A program made the position numbers and the translations under genes. Below are positions 28,340-37,616 of a stretch of DNA of 64,000 bases, one piece after another (position 1 is the first letter of the stretch; every line of letters begins with the position of its first letter). The DNA comes from Qipengyuania aestuarii (GTDB lineage: Bacteria > Pseudomonadota > Alphaproteobacteria > Sphingomonadales > Sphingomonadaceae): assembly GCF_019711535.1 (NCBI RefSeq), contig NZ_JAIGNP010000003.1, positions 434,001 to 498,000 of the forward strand. Direction: 5' to 3'. Below the pieces are notes generated by a model that saw only the letters and a program-made list of their open reading frames with translations, ran no database searches and was not told the origin of the DNA.

Positions 28340-28987
28340 ATGAGCAAGCATATTCTTATCGTCGGCGCATCGCGCGGCATCGGCCTCGGCCTCGCCGAGG
28401 AGTTCAAGGCGCGGGGCTGGCAGGTCACCGGAACCGAACGCTCGAAAAGCGATGATCTCCACGCGCTGGAGAATGTGTCGGTGGCGACGCTCGACGTCAC
28501 CGATCCATCGACCTTCTCCATCGACGGCGAATTCGATGCGGTGATCGTCAATGCCGGGATCACCGGGGCGGAGCACCAGTCGAGCGAGAAGGCGACTGCG
28601 GACGAAGTGGCCAAGGTCATGATGACCAACGCCTTCGGCCCGGCGCATTTGGGCAAGGCGCTTCTGCCCCAGATCAAGAAGGGCGGATCGCTGTCCTTCA
28701 TGAGCTCGCTGATGGGTTCGATCGAGGACAGCTCGGGCGGCTATGAACTCTACCGCACCAGCAAGACCGCGCAGAACATGCTCGCCAAAGGCATCGCCGA
28801 GCAGGAGGCGAAGGAACGCGGCGTGACCGTGCGTTCGCTCCACCCGGGCTGGGTGCAGACCGACATGGGCGGCCCCAATGCCAAGATCACGGTAGAAGAA
28901 AGCGTGAAGGGCCTTGCCGATGTCGTCGAACAGGCGAGCGGTGACTACGCCTATGTCGATTACACCGGCAAGACCCTGCCGTTCTGA
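28340..28987 (+). CDS. Short-chain dehydrogenase/reductase
   Basis: 215 residues. Nucleotide-binding ILIVGASRGIGLGLAEEF at the N-terminus, NAG motif VIVNAGI, and active-site Tyr-x-x-x-Lys in YRTSKTAQNML. Good site AAGGAGA before the ATG. Classical SDR, reducing or oxidising a small carbonyl; substrate unknown. Paired with the semialdehyde dehydrogenase upstream. Ends 13 bp before a converging porin-like gene. Confidence 0.9.
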   Translation: MSKHILIVGASRGIGLGLAEEFKARGWQVTGTERSKSDDLHALENVSVATLDVTDPSTFSIDGEFDAVIVNAGITGAEHQSSEKATADEVAKVMMTNAFGPAHLGKALLPQIKKGGSLSFMSSLMGSIEDSSGGYELYRTSKTAQNMLAKGIAEQEAKERGVTVRSLHPGWVQTDMGGPNAKITVEESVKGLADVVEQASGDYAYVDYTGKTLPF

Positions 28988-29000
28988 TCGGCTCTAAAGC

Positions 29001-29606
29001 CTAGAAGCGCAGTGCGAGACCGGCCACGACCTGGTCGGTCGTCGCATCGCCCTGACCCGCATCGGCGAGGTCATTGTATTTCGAGCGGCGGTATTCGAGG
29101 CGGCCTTCCAGCGGTCCGGGCAGCTGCACCTGCAGCCCCGCGCCGTAGCGGATGCCGTCGGCGTTCTCGTCCAGCTCGTCGAGCGAGCCGCTGTCGGTGA
29201 ACGCCTTGGTGTCGAGCGCGGTATAGCCCACCTTGCCATAGGCCGCGATGCCGGGCGTCAGCGCGACACCGGCGCGCGCGCCGATGTAATACTGGCCGCC
29301 GGTCTCCAGCCCTTCGCGCGCGCCGCCGAAGCTGTCTGGGAAGCTCGTGGTGCCGTCGCTGGTGGACAGTTCGCCTTCCACGCCGACGAAGGCGCTACCG
29401 AGGCTGAGGTCGTAACCTGCGTTGATGCCGTAAACCGCGCTGTCGGCGCTGGCCGTGGCGCTGCCGTCGGCCGCATCGACATCGACGCCTTCATAGCCGC
29501 CGAGCACGCCGACATAGAGGCCGCCGGGTGCGCGCGTGTCCTGCGCCATGGCCGGAGTGGCCGCGAGGCCGGCGCCGATCACGGCGAGTGCGAATGCTTT
29601 TTTCAT
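29001..29606 (-). CDS. Outer-membrane beta-barrel protein
   Basis: 201 residues from the ATG at 29606, with AAAGGACG about 6 nt before it. Signal peptide MKKAFALAVIGAGLAATPAMA|Q. The rest alternates polar and hydrophobic residues in strands rich in Tyr, Gly and Asp (GLYVGVLGGYEGVDVD, GAGLQVQLPGPLEGRLEYR) and ends with a C-terminal phenylalanine (VVAGLALRF), the signature of barrels inserted by BamA. Eight strands are likely, as in OmpA/Opa-like small barrels. Specific function unknown. The leader (29607-29832) holds promoters and no gene that I can support. Confidence 0.85.
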   Translation of the reverse strand: MKKAFALAVIGAGLAATPAMAQDTRAPGGLYVGVLGGYEGVDVDAADGSATASADSAVYGINAGYDLSLGSAFVGVEGELSTSDGTTSFPDSFGGAREGLETGGQYYIGARAGVALTPGIAAYGKVGYTALDTKAFTDSGSLDELDENADGIRYGAGLQVQLPGPLEGRLEYRRSKYNDLADAGQGDATTDQVVAGLALRF

Positions 29607-29832
29607 TATTCGTCCTTTCCAGTGCGATCCCTTGCACATGTCCCACTGAGGTGGGGAAAGGCCCTTAGCCGCGAGTGCGCTTGCCAAAAGATGAACCTGC
29701 GAAATTTCGTCCGCCGAGCCGTTCCGGCAAGGGGTTCGGGCGTGATTGTTATGCCCGCCGAAGTAGCGCGATCGACGCGCGCTGGCAGTTTATCGGCAAC
29801 CCGCTAAACACGGGTTCGGGAGGGGGACGCGG

Positions 29833-30540
29833 ATGCAGAAAAGGATGATCTTGCCGGGGGCGCTCTTTACGCTGGCGGGTGCGGCGGCGCTGGCGCTCGG
29901 CCTGTGGCTGGGCGCGGAGCAGTGGCAGTTCACCCGCTCCGCCGTCGCTACGCAGGGGACTGTCGTCGGCCGTGCGGAATTCGAGGGCGAAGACGGCGAG
30001 CCGAATTTCGCGCCCCTTGTGGAATGGCGGGACGCGCAAGGCCGCACACGCCGGTTCCGGGGCCAGATCGGCGGGCCGAACCCATCCTATCGCCTGGGCC
30101 AGAGCGTCGAGATGGCCTATCTGCCCGGCAATCCCAGCGATGCCCGTCTCACCGCTTTCTGGCCGTCATGGATGAAACCGATCATCGCCGTGCTGATCGG
30201 TATTGCCTTCCTTGCCGCAGGCCTCTGGCTGCTTCGCGTCTTTCGCACCGAGCGCCGCCGTATCGCCTTCCTGATGCAGAACGGCAAGCCGATCGAAGCG
30301 CGCTTTCTCTACGCCCTGCCCGTGTCGAGCAGGCGGCAGGGCCCGCATGACTGCTGGCGGATCGTCTGCACGGGCGCCGATCCGCAGACGGGCGCCAAGC
30401 GCAATTTCAGGAGCGGGCCGGTGACGATCCACCCTGCGGCGCTGGAGAATGCGTCCTTCCGCGTCCTGATCGACCCAGCCGATCCGCGCAATTACCTCGT
30501 CGAGCTACCCGCTGGCCTGCCGCAATCGGTGCCGGCCTAG
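29833..30540 (+). CDS. DUF3592 domain-containing membrane protein
   Basis: 235 residues. An N-terminal helix (LFTLAGAAALALGLWLG), then the DUF3592 beta domain (ATQGTVVGRAEFEGEDGE, PLVEWRDAQGRTRRFRG, LGQSVEMAYLPGNP), a second helix (IAVLIGIAFLAAGLWLL) and a cytosolic or periplasmic second beta half. The family is widespread with no proven role. The 3' end overlaps by 4 bp the 3' end of the converging aminotransferase gene. Confidence 0.85.
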   Translation: MQKRMILPGALFTLAGAAALALGLWLGAEQWQFTRSAVATQGTVVGRAEFEGEDGEPNFAPLVEWRDAQGRTRRFRGQIGGPNPSYRLGQSVEMAYLPGNPSDARLTAFWPSWMKPIIAVLIGIAFLAAGLWLLRVFRTERRRIAFLMQNGKPIEARFLYALPVSSRRQGPHDCWRIVCTGADPQTGAKRNFRSGPVTIHPAALENASFRVLIDPADPRNYLVELPAGLPQSVPA

Positions 30541-31688
30541 GCGAGGCATTCGCGCAAGGTCGCCAGCAGCGCGTCCGTGTCGGCGGCGCTGTTGTAGAGA
30601 TGCGGCGTGACGCGCAGCGAGCTGCCGCGCACCGAGACATGGACCTGCCGCCGAGCGAGCGTCTCGGTGAGCCCGGCGGGCAGGCCGTTGGGAAAACCGA
30701 GCGCGAGGAAATGCGGCGCGCGCGTGCCCACGGGGGCGGACGTCAGCCCCAGCTCGGCCGCTTCGCGGGCGATGGCATCGGTCCGGCGGCCTAGCTCATC
30801 GGCGATGGCCGCGATCCCGAATTCCATCAGAAAATCCATTCCCGCGCCTGCGCCCATCAGCAAAGGCGCGTTCGATTTTTCGCCCATGTCGAAACGCCGC
30901 GCGCCGGGCTGGAAATCGCTGCGATACTCGACCAGCCGCGAAAAATCTTCCGAGCCTGCCCGGTTGATCCAGTTATGTTCGATCGGCGCGCCATCATGGT
31001 GCTTCGGATCGGCATAAAGCAGGCCGATCCCGTAAGGCCCCATCAGCCATTTGTAGCAGGCCGCCACGGCGAAATCGGGCTGCACCGCCGCAAAATCGAG
31101 CGGCATCGCGCCGAGCGACTGGGTCAGATCCAGCACCAGCGCGGCCCCATTCGCGCGCGCCTTTTCGCCCACCGCCACCAGATCGACCATGCGCCCGTCC
31201 GCCCAGTGATTGTGCGGCACCGCCACGATGGCGGTATCCGGGCCGATGGCATCGAGCACCGCCCCGCTCCAGCAGCTTTGCGACGGGCGCGACACGGCGA
31301 TCACCTCGGCCCCGGCAGCCCGCGCCTTTTCCTGCCAGACATAGACGTTGGAGGGAAACTGGTCGCCCAGCGTCACCACATTCTGCCCGGCGGCAAGCGG
31401 CAGGTTGGCCGCCGCCACCGCCAGCCCGTAGCTCACCGATGGCACGATCGCGATAGTGTCGGGTGAAACGCCCGCCAGCCGCCCCGCGCTTTCGCGAAAG
31501 CTCTCGGCCACGCGAAAGAAATCGGCGGGGAGGAAATTCCACGGCTGTTCCTTCAGCCGCGCGCCCTCCACCATGGCCCCGCTCACCTCGCGGGAAAGCG
31601 GGGCCATGTAGGCGCAGTTCAGGTAATGGACGTCGCCCGGAATGCTGAAGCGATGGCGCTGGTCGGCAATGCCCATCGCTTCCGCCAT
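30537..31688 (-). CDS. Class V aminotransferase-fold PLP enzyme
   Basis: 383 residues. Fold type I PLP enzyme of the class V group (cysteine desulfurase/kynureninase-like), with LTQSLGAMPLDFAAV around the PLP aspartate and the Schiff-base lysine in AACYKWLMGPYGIG. It lacks the cysteine loop expected of a NifS-type desulfurase, so a lyase or aminotransferase on an amino acid is likelier. It lies 1 bp downstream of maeB on the same strand and so is translated from the same message. Substrate not assignable. Confidence 0.85.
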   Translation of the reverse strand: MAEAMGIADQRHRFSIPGDVHYLNCAYMAPLSREVSGAMVEGARLKEQPWNFLPADFFRVAESFRESAGRLAGVSPDTIAIVPSVSYGLAVAAANLPLAAGQNVVTLGDQFPSNVYVWQEKARAAGAEVIAVSRPSQSCWSGAVLDAIGPDTAIVAVPHNHWADGRMVDLVAVGEKARANGAALVLDLTQSLGAMPLDFAAVQPDFAVAACYKWLMGPYGIGLLYADPKHHDGAPIEHNWINRAGSEDFSRLVEYRSDFQPGARRFDMGEKSNAPLLMGAGAGMDFLMEFGIAAIADELGRRTDAIAREAAELGLTSAPVGTRAPHFLALGFPNGLPAGLTETLARRQVHVSVRGSSLRVTPHLYNSAADTDALLATLRECLA

Positions 31689-31689
31689 C

Positions 31690-33954
31690 TCAGCCCACCA
31701 CCCCGGCGCTGGCCAGCACGGCCAGCGTCAGCAGGTCGGGCGCGATCGCGGTCATCGGCGCGATCTGCACCGGCTTCTCGCTGCCGATCATCATCGGGCC
31801 GACCATGGTTTCGCCGCCCAGTTCGCGCAGCAGCTTGGCCGACAGATTGGCCGATTGCAGCCCCGGCATGATCAGCACATTGGCCGGGCCCGACAGGCGG
31901 CTGAACGGATAAAGCGCCATGACCTTGCGGTTGAGCGCGGCATCGGGGGCCATTTCGCCTTCATATTCGAAGTCCACCGTATCGTCCGCATCCAGCAGCG
32001 CCACGGCATCGCGCAGATTGCCCAGCCACTGGCCCGAAGGATTGCCGAAGGTCGAATAGGACATGAAGGCGACGCGCGGTTCGTGGCCCATGCGGCGCGC
32101 CACGGCAGCCGTTTCGCGCGCGATATGCGCCAGCTCGGCCGCGGTCGGGCGTTCGTTGATGGTTGTATCGGCGAGGAAGGTGGTGTGGTTCTTGCCGATC
32201 ATCATGTGCACGCCGAAGGGCGTTGCGCCCGGCTTGGGATCGATCACGCGGGCCACTTCGCGCGCGGTCTGCGCATAGGTGCGGGTGAGGCCGGAGATCA
32301 TGCCTTCGCCGTGGCCCAGCGCCACCAGCAGGGCGGCAAACACGTTGCGTTCCTGATTGACCATGCGCTGCACGTCGCGCTCGGTATAACCGCGGCGCTG
32401 CAGGCGCTTGTAGAGATAATCGTTCATCGCCGGCACCTTGTCCGACACGTTCGAATTCTCGATGATCCAGTCGCTCGGATCGTCGACGCCCAGTTCCTGG
32501 AGCTTGGCCAGCACCTTCTCGGTGCGGCCGACCAGGATGGGTTCGCCGTAGCCATAATCGCGGTACTGGATCGCGGCGCGCAGGGCGACGTCTTCCTCGG
32601 CTTCGGCGAAAACCATCCGCTTGGGGTTGGCCTTGGCCTGCTCGTAGATATTGGTGAGCGCGCCGGTCGTCGGGTTCAGGCGGGCCTTCAGCGCATGGCG
32701 ATAGGCGTCGAAATCCTCGATCGGGGCCTGCGCCACGCCGCTGTCCATCGCGGCCTTGGCGACGGCAGAGGACACGACTTCCATCAGGCGCGGATCGAAG
32801 GGCGCGGGAATGATGTATTCCTCGCCGAACTGGTGGACCACGCCGTAAGCGGCGGCCACTTCCTCGGGCACGCGGTCGCGCGCCAGTTCCGCGATCGCGC
32901 GGGCGGCGGCGATCTTCATCTCTTCATTGATCGCGGTGGCCTGCACGTCCAGCGCGCCGCGGAAGATGAAGGGGAAGCCCAGCACATTGTTGACCTGGTT
33001 GGGATAATCGCTGCGCCCGGTGGCGATGATCGCATCGGGGCGCACGGCCTTGGCATCTTCGGGCATGATTTCCGGCACCGGATTGGCCATGGCGAAGATG
33101 ATCGGGCGCTGGGCCATATTGGCCACCCATTCGGGCTTCAGCGCGCCGGCTGCCGACAGGCCGAGGAAGATGTCCGCGCCCTTCAGCGCTTCTTCCAGGC
33201 TGGTCGCATCGGTCGGTACGGCATGCGCGCTCTTCCACTGGTCCACATCCGCGCGGCCCGGCGTGATCGGACCGGAGCGGTCGCACACGATCACGTTTTC
33301 GTGCGGAATGCCCATCGCCTTGATCAGCGCTGTACAGGCCAGCGCCGAAGCGCCCGCCCCGTTCACCACCATCTTGCAGTCTTTCAGTTCGCGGCCCGTC
33401 ACATGGCAGGCGTTGATCAGACCGGCGGCAGCGATGATCGCGGTGCCGTGCTGGTCGTCATGCATCACCGGGATGTTCATCTTCTCGCGCAGGGCCTGCT
33501 CGATGATGAAGCATTCGGGCGCGGCGATATCTTCCAGATTGATGCCGCCGAAGCTGGGTTCCATCAGCGCGACGGCATTGATGAAGGCTTCCGGGTCTTC
33601 GGTGTCGAGTTCGAGATCGATCGAATCCACATCGGCGAAGCGCTTGAACAGGACGGCCTTGCCTTCCATCACCGGCTTCGATGCCAGCGCGCCCAGATTG
33701 CCGAGGCCGAGGATCGCCGTACCGTTGGAAATCACCGCGACGAGGTTGGAGCGGGCGGTATAGCGCGCCGCATCCTTGGGATTGGCCGCAATCGCCTCGA
33801 CCGGGGCCGCAACGCCCGGCGAATAGGCCAGCGCCAGATCGCGCTGGGTCGCCATCGGCTTGCTGGCAACGATCTCGATCTTACCGGGACGGATCGTTTC
33901 GTGATAGAACAACGCTTCGCGCGTGTTGAAACCGTTCTGCTTTTCTTCGGCCAT
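31690..33954 (-). CDS. maeB: NADP-dependent malic enzyme with phosphotransacetylase-like domain
   Basis: 754 residues from the ATG at 33954 (MAEEKQNGFNTREALFYHE). The malic enzyme half (about 1-430) shows LALAYSPGVAAPVEAI, VISNGTAILGLGNLGALA and CKMVVNGAGASALACTALI. The C-terminal half is the phosphotransacetylase-like domain that regulates the enzyme by acetyl-CoA in E. coli MaeB (759 residues). It decarboxylates malate to pyruvate, making NADPH. Divergent from mutS; followed by the PLP enzyme gene. Confidence 0.95.
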   Translation of the reverse strand: MAEEKQNGFNTREALFYHETIRPGKIEIVASKPMATQRDLALAYSPGVAAPVEAIAANPKDAARYTARSNLVAVISNGTAILGLGNLGALASKPVMEGKAVLFKRFADVDSIDLELDTEDPEAFINAVALMEPSFGGINLEDIAAPECFIIEQALREKMNIPVMHDDQHGTAIIAAAGLINACHVTGRELKDCKMVVNGAGASALACTALIKAMGIPHENVIVCDRSGPITPGRADVDQWKSAHAVPTDATSLEEALKGADIFLGLSAAGALKPEWVANMAQRPIIFAMANPVPEIMPEDAKAVRPDAIIATGRSDYPNQVNNVLGFPFIFRGALDVQATAINEEMKIAAARAIAELARDRVPEEVAAAYGVVHQFGEEYIIPAPFDPRLMEVVSSAVAKAAMDSGVAQAPIEDFDAYRHALKARLNPTTGALTNIYEQAKANPKRMVFAEAEEDVALRAAIQYRDYGYGEPILVGRTEKVLAKLQELGVDDPSDWIIENSNVSDKVPAMNDYLYKRLQRRGYTERDVQRMVNQERNVFAALLVALGHGEGMISGLTRTYAQTAREVARVIDPKPGATPFGVHMMIGKNHTTFLADTTINERPTAAELAHIARETAAVARRMGHEPRVAFMSYSTFGNPSGQWLGNLRDAVALLDADDTVDFEYEGEMAPDAALNRKVMALYPFSRLSGPANVLIMPGLQSANLSAKLLRELGGETMVGPMMIGSEKPVQIAPMTAIAPDLLTLAVLASAGVVG

Positions 33955-34080
33955 GCTTGTCCTTTGGGCGGGTCTCTGAGGTCTTGTGCCCGCCCCTAAG
34001 AGCATTTTGCGCGAAGTCATAGGGGAAACACCCGCTGCGCCGCTTCCCGAATCGCAAAGCGGGCCGCTACGGCATGGCCC

Positions 34081-36705
34081 ATGGCCGACTCACCCACTCC
34101 GATGATGCAGCAATATCTCGCGCTCAAACGCGAAGCTGGCGATGCGCTGCTGTTTTACCGCATGGGCGATTTCTTCGAACTGTTCTTCGACGATGCCAGG
34201 GTGGCCGCGCAGGTGCTCGACATCGCGCTGACCACGCGCGGCGAACATGGCGGGGAGCCGGTGCCGATGTGCGGCGTGCCGGTCCATTCAGCGGAAGGCT
34301 ATCTCGCCCGGCTGATCAAGGGCGGCTGCCGCGTCGCGATTGCGGAGCAGACCGAGACCCCCGACGAAGCGAAGGAGCGGACGAAGCGCGAAGGCAAGCC
34401 GGTGTCGAAAGCGCTGGTCTCGCGCGATATCGTGCGCTTCGTTACCGCGGGCACGCTGACGGAAGAGGCACTGCTCGAACCGCGGCGCGCCAATCTGCTG
34501 GTCGCGGTGGCCCCGGTGCGCGACGGGGTGGGCATTGCGTCCTGCGATATTTCCACCGGGCGGATGGAGCTGGAAGACTGCGCGCCCGACCGACTCGATG
34601 CCGCGCTCGCCCGCCTCGGCGCCAGCGAGGTGGTGGGGCCCGACGACTGGGACGACGCCCCCGCCGATGTGATTGCCCGCCCGCGCCCCGATTTCCGCAG
34701 CGAGGACGGCGAAGCGCGGCTGAAGGATATTCACAGCCTCGCTACACTGGATGGGTTGGGCGATTTCTCGCGCCCGATGCTGGCAGCCGCCGCCGGGCTG
34801 ATCGCCTATCTCGACCATGCGGGGCGCGGCAAGCTGCCCTTCCTCCTGCCGCCCGTGGCGCGCGGTAGCGAAGCGCATCTGGCGATGGATGCCGCCACGC
34901 GCAGCAGCTTGGAAATCCTCGCCGCGCAGAACGGCGGGCGCGATGGCAGCCTCGTCGCCTGTGTCGATCGCTGCGCCACCGGTGCGGGCGCGCGCCAGCT
35001 GGCCGAAGACCTGTCCGCCCCGCTCGCCGACCGGCTTGCGATCGAACACCGGCTCGCCAGCGTGCGCCATTTCCATGACGATCCGCTGCTGCGCGGCGAT
35101 ATCCGCGCCGTGCTGCGGCAGGCACCCGATATCGGCCGCGCGCTGGGCCGGATCGTGGCCGGGCGCGGCAGTCCGCGCGATCTGGGGCAGATCCGCGATG
35201 GCCTTGGCGAAGCGCGGCGGCTGCGCGGCATGCTCTCGGCCGGGGTCGACCTGCCGCCGCTGCTCGCGCAGGCGGTAGAAAGGCTGGGCGGGCACGGCGC
35301 CCTGACCGATCATCTGGACCGCGCGCTGGTCCCCTCCCCGCCGACCGAACGCGGCCAGGGCGGCTTCATCGCCGCGGGCTATGACCATGCGCTCGATGCT
35401 TTACGCGAAACCAGCGGCAATGCGCGCAAGGCCATCGCCGCGCTGGAGGCGAAATACCGCGAGGAGACCGGCACGCCCTCGCTCAAGATCAAGCACAACA
35501 AGGTGCTGGGCTATTTCATCGAAGTGCCTGCCAAGCATGGCGACAAGCTGATGGCCGCCGACAGCGGCTTCACCCACCGCCAGACCATGGCCGGGGCGGT
35601 GCGCTTCAACTCGGTGGGCCTGCACGAGGAAGCCAGCCGCATCGCCGAAGCCGGGGCCCATGCCCTCGCCGCCGAAGACAGCCATTTCGAAACGCTGGTC
35701 GGCGAAGTGGTCGCCTGCCGCGAAGCCATCGCCGCAACTGCTGCCGCGCTGGCCCGGATCGATGTCTCGGCCGCGCTCGCCGAACGGGCGGCGGAAGGCG
35801 ACTGGTGCCAGCCGGACATGCTCGACGAACCATGCCTCGAAGTCGTCGCCGGCCGGCACCCGGTGGTGGAACAGGCGCTGATCAAGACGGGTGATCGCTT
35901 CCGATCAAACGACTGTTCGGTGGGTTTTTCGGAACGTTTGTGGCTGATCGGCGGGCCCAATATGGGCGGCAAATCGACCTTCCTGCGGCAGAATGCGCTG
36001 ATACTTTTGCTGGCCCAGGCCGGCAGTTTCGTCCCCGCAACCAGCGCGAAAGTGGGCATCGCAGACCGCCTTTTCAGCCGCGTCGGCGCCTCCGACAACC
36101 TCGCGCGGGGCCGCTCCACCTTCATGGTGGAAATGGTCGAAACCGCCGCAATTCTAAGCCAGGCGACCGATCGCAGCTTCGTGATTCTCGATGAAGTGGG
36201 CCGCGGCACATCGACCTACGATGGCATGGCCCTCGCCTGGGCCGTGGTCGAGGCCGTACACGAACAATTGAAGTGTCGCTGCCTCTTCGCGACGCATTAC
36301 CACGAACTCTCGCGCCTCGCCGAAACCTGCGACGCACTGAGCCTCCACCACGTCCGCGCCCGCGAATGGAAGGGCGATCTGGTCCTCCTACACGAACTGG
36401 CGAGAGGCGCCGCCGACCGCAGTTACGGCCTCTCGGTCGCCAAGCTGGCAGGTGTTCCGCCGCCGGTAATCAAGCGCGCCAAGGCCGTGCTCGACCGGCT
36501 TGAAAAGGGCCGCGCGGAAACCGGCGGTCTGGCAGCGGGGCTGGGCGATCTGCCGCTGTTCGCGGCCACAGCGCAGGCGGAAGACGAAAAGTGCGATACC
36601 CTGCGCGATGCGCTGGAAGCCCTCGACATCGATGCCCTGTCCCCCCGCGAGGCGCTGGACGAGCTTTACCGCCTCAAGGCCGAGGCCGCGAAGAGCAATT
36701 ATTAA
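34081..36705 (+). CDS. mutS: DNA mismatch repair protein MutS
   Basis: 874 residues. The N-terminal mismatch-binding motif is in RMGDFFELFFDDA (Phe and Glu contact the mispair). Connector, lever and clamp domains follow, then the ATPase with Walker A GGPNMGGKSTFLRQ, Walker B FVILDEVGRGTSTYDG and the helix-turn-helix dimer region near AKLAGVPPPVIKRAK. It recognises mispairs and recruits MutL (not in this window). Divergent from maeB with 126 bp between. Confidence 0.97.
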   Translation: MADSPTPMMQQYLALKREAGDALLFYRMGDFFELFFDDARVAAQVLDIALTTRGEHGGEPVPMCGVPVHSAEGYLARLIKGGCRVAIAEQTETPDEAKERTKREGKPVSKALVSRDIVRFVTAGTLTEEALLEPRRANLLVAVAPVRDGVGIASCDISTGRMELEDCAPDRLDAALARLGASEVVGPDDWDDAPADVIARPRPDFRSEDGEARLKDIHSLATLDGLGDFSRPMLAAAAGLIAYLDHAGRGKLPFLLPPVARGSEAHLAMDAATRSSLEILAAQNGGRDGSLVACVDRCATGAGARQLAEDLSAPLADRLAIEHRLASVRHFHDDPLLRGDIRAVLRQAPDIGRALGRIVAGRGSPRDLGQIRDGLGEARRLRGMLSAGVDLPPLLAQAVERLGGHGALTDHLDRALVPSPPTERGQGGFIAAGYDHALDALRETSGNARKAIAALEAKYREETGTPSLKIKHNKVLGYFIEVPAKHGDKLMAADSGFTHRQTMAGAVRFNSVGLHEEASRIAEAGAHALAAEDSHFETLVGEVVACREAIAATAAALARIDVSAALAERAAEGDWCQPDMLDEPCLEVVAGRHPVVEQALIKTGDRFRSNDCSVGFSERLWLIGGPNMGGKSTFLRQNALILLLAQAGSFVPATSAKVGIADRLFSRVGASDNLARGRSTFMVEMVETAAILSQATDRSFVILDEVGRGTSTYDGMALAWAVVEAVHEQLKCRCLFATHYHELSRLAETCDALSLHHVRAREWKGDLVLLHELARGAADRSYGLSVAKLAGVPPPVIKRAKAVLDRLEKGRAETGGLAAGLGDLPLFAATAQAEDEKCDTLRDALEALDIDALSPREALDELYRLKAEAAKSNY

Positions 36706-36732
36706 CCATTCGGCGGCTAGGGTTGGAAGGCT

Positions 36733-37095
36733 ATGTCGTTACGCAACACTTTCTACTGGGTCGCGGGAATGCTGGTGGGCCTGGGCGTCCTCCTTTACGC
36801 CGCGAAAAGCTTCTTCCCCGATGCCGGTGAAGACACTTACGCGATGGAGAGCCGTGATGCTCCTCCCTCGGAATTGGGTCCTCCTGTTCTCCCAGGCGGA
36901 AGCAACCAGGAATATTCAGGGCCGAGCGAGCGCGAAGACCCCGATCTCGATAGCTGGTATGCCGAGGCGGGAAGCGAACAGAGCAATACGTTCGATGACA
37001 TGCCCGAAGGGCCCGTCCCCGGCGGATCACCGTTCGACGCGCCTCCGCCGATCGACAGCCAGGGACGTTTCATAGGGCCGCCCGAAACCTACTGA
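36733..37095 (+). CDS. Single-pass membrane protein with disordered tail, unknown
   Basis: 120 residues. One N-terminal membrane helix (FYWVAGMLVGLGVLLYAA) followed by about 90 residues rich in Pro, Glu, Asp, Ser and Gly, with no predictable fold. It lies 27 bp after mutS on the same strand, so it may be co-transcribed. No family recognised. Coding is supported by position and composition rather than by a known domain. Confidence 0.6.
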   Translation: MSLRNTFYWVAGMLVGLGVLLYAAKSFFPDAGEDTYAMESRDAPPSELGPPVLPGGSNQEYSGPSEREDPDLDSWYAEAGSEQSNTFDDMPEGPVPGGSPFDAPPPIDSQGRFIGPPETY

Positions 37096-37138
37096 ACACA
37101 TTTTCGGAAGACAACGCGCCTTCCATTCCAACTACATC

Positions 37139-37175
37139 AAAAAGGCGGGCACCCCTCGTTGGAAGGGTACCCGCC
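37139..37175 (-). terminator. Rho-independent terminator for the disordered-protein gene
   Basis: GGCGGGCACCC (37144-37154) pairs with GGGTACCCGCC (37165-37175) with one C-A mismatch. On the minus strand five U follow (37139-37143). Confidence 0.8.
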
Positions 37176-37203
37176 TGCATTGCTGCAAGCCTGTCGGCTT
37201 GGC

Positions 37204-37563
37204 TCAGGTGCCGTCGCCGCGCAGACCGTCGGGCTTGTGCTCTTTGCCGTATTTATCGACGTTGTCGTCATGATTGGGCTCGCCCTTATAGGCGTCCATA
37301 TCGATCCGGCCCGAACTTTCCATGTCCCGCATGTGGTCGATGGTATCCTGCGTGGAATCGCCCATCAGGCCGGACTTGTTGTCGCCCTTCCCGCTCTCGG
37401 TCGGCGACACCGTCTCGGTAGTCACGCCCTTGGCTTCCTCGGCAACTTCCTGCGCCTGGTTGCGGTGATCGTCCTGCTCGTCATTATGCGTTTCAGGAGC
37501 GAGGCCTGCCTGCCGCGCTTCCTGGCTTTCGCCGACGGGGGTGTTTGTCTTGCTATCGCTCAT
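37204..37563 (-). CDS. Hydrophilic, probably disordered protein
   Basis: 119 residues from the ATG at 37563, with GGAGAA about 9 nt before it. Almost no hydrophobic residues: rich in Asp, Glu, Lys, Gly, Asn and Thr (THNDEQDDHRNQAQEV, then SGKGDNKSGLMGDSTQD). It resembles the hydrophilin type of stress-linked proteins in composition only; no family recognised. It has its own terminator 29 bp downstream and lies 54 bp from the 3-hydroxybutyryl-CoA dehydrogenase gene upstream. Confidence 0.65.
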   Translation of the reverse strand: MSDSKTNTPVGESQEARQAGLAPETHNDEQDDHRNQAQEVAEEAKGVTTETVSPTESGKGDNKSGLMGDSTQDTIDHMRDMESSGRIDMDAYKGEPNHDDNVDKYGKEHKPDGLRGDGT

Positions 37564-37616
37564 GGCGTAAAATTCTCCTTTGCCCATGAACGAGCGGGCC
37601 TCGCAGGCCGTTCCCG

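Noticed and set aside
31642..33999. 785-codon plus-strand open frame opposite maeB
   Set aside because: Histidine/glycine-rich shadow of the malic enzyme gene; no motif, no start signal.
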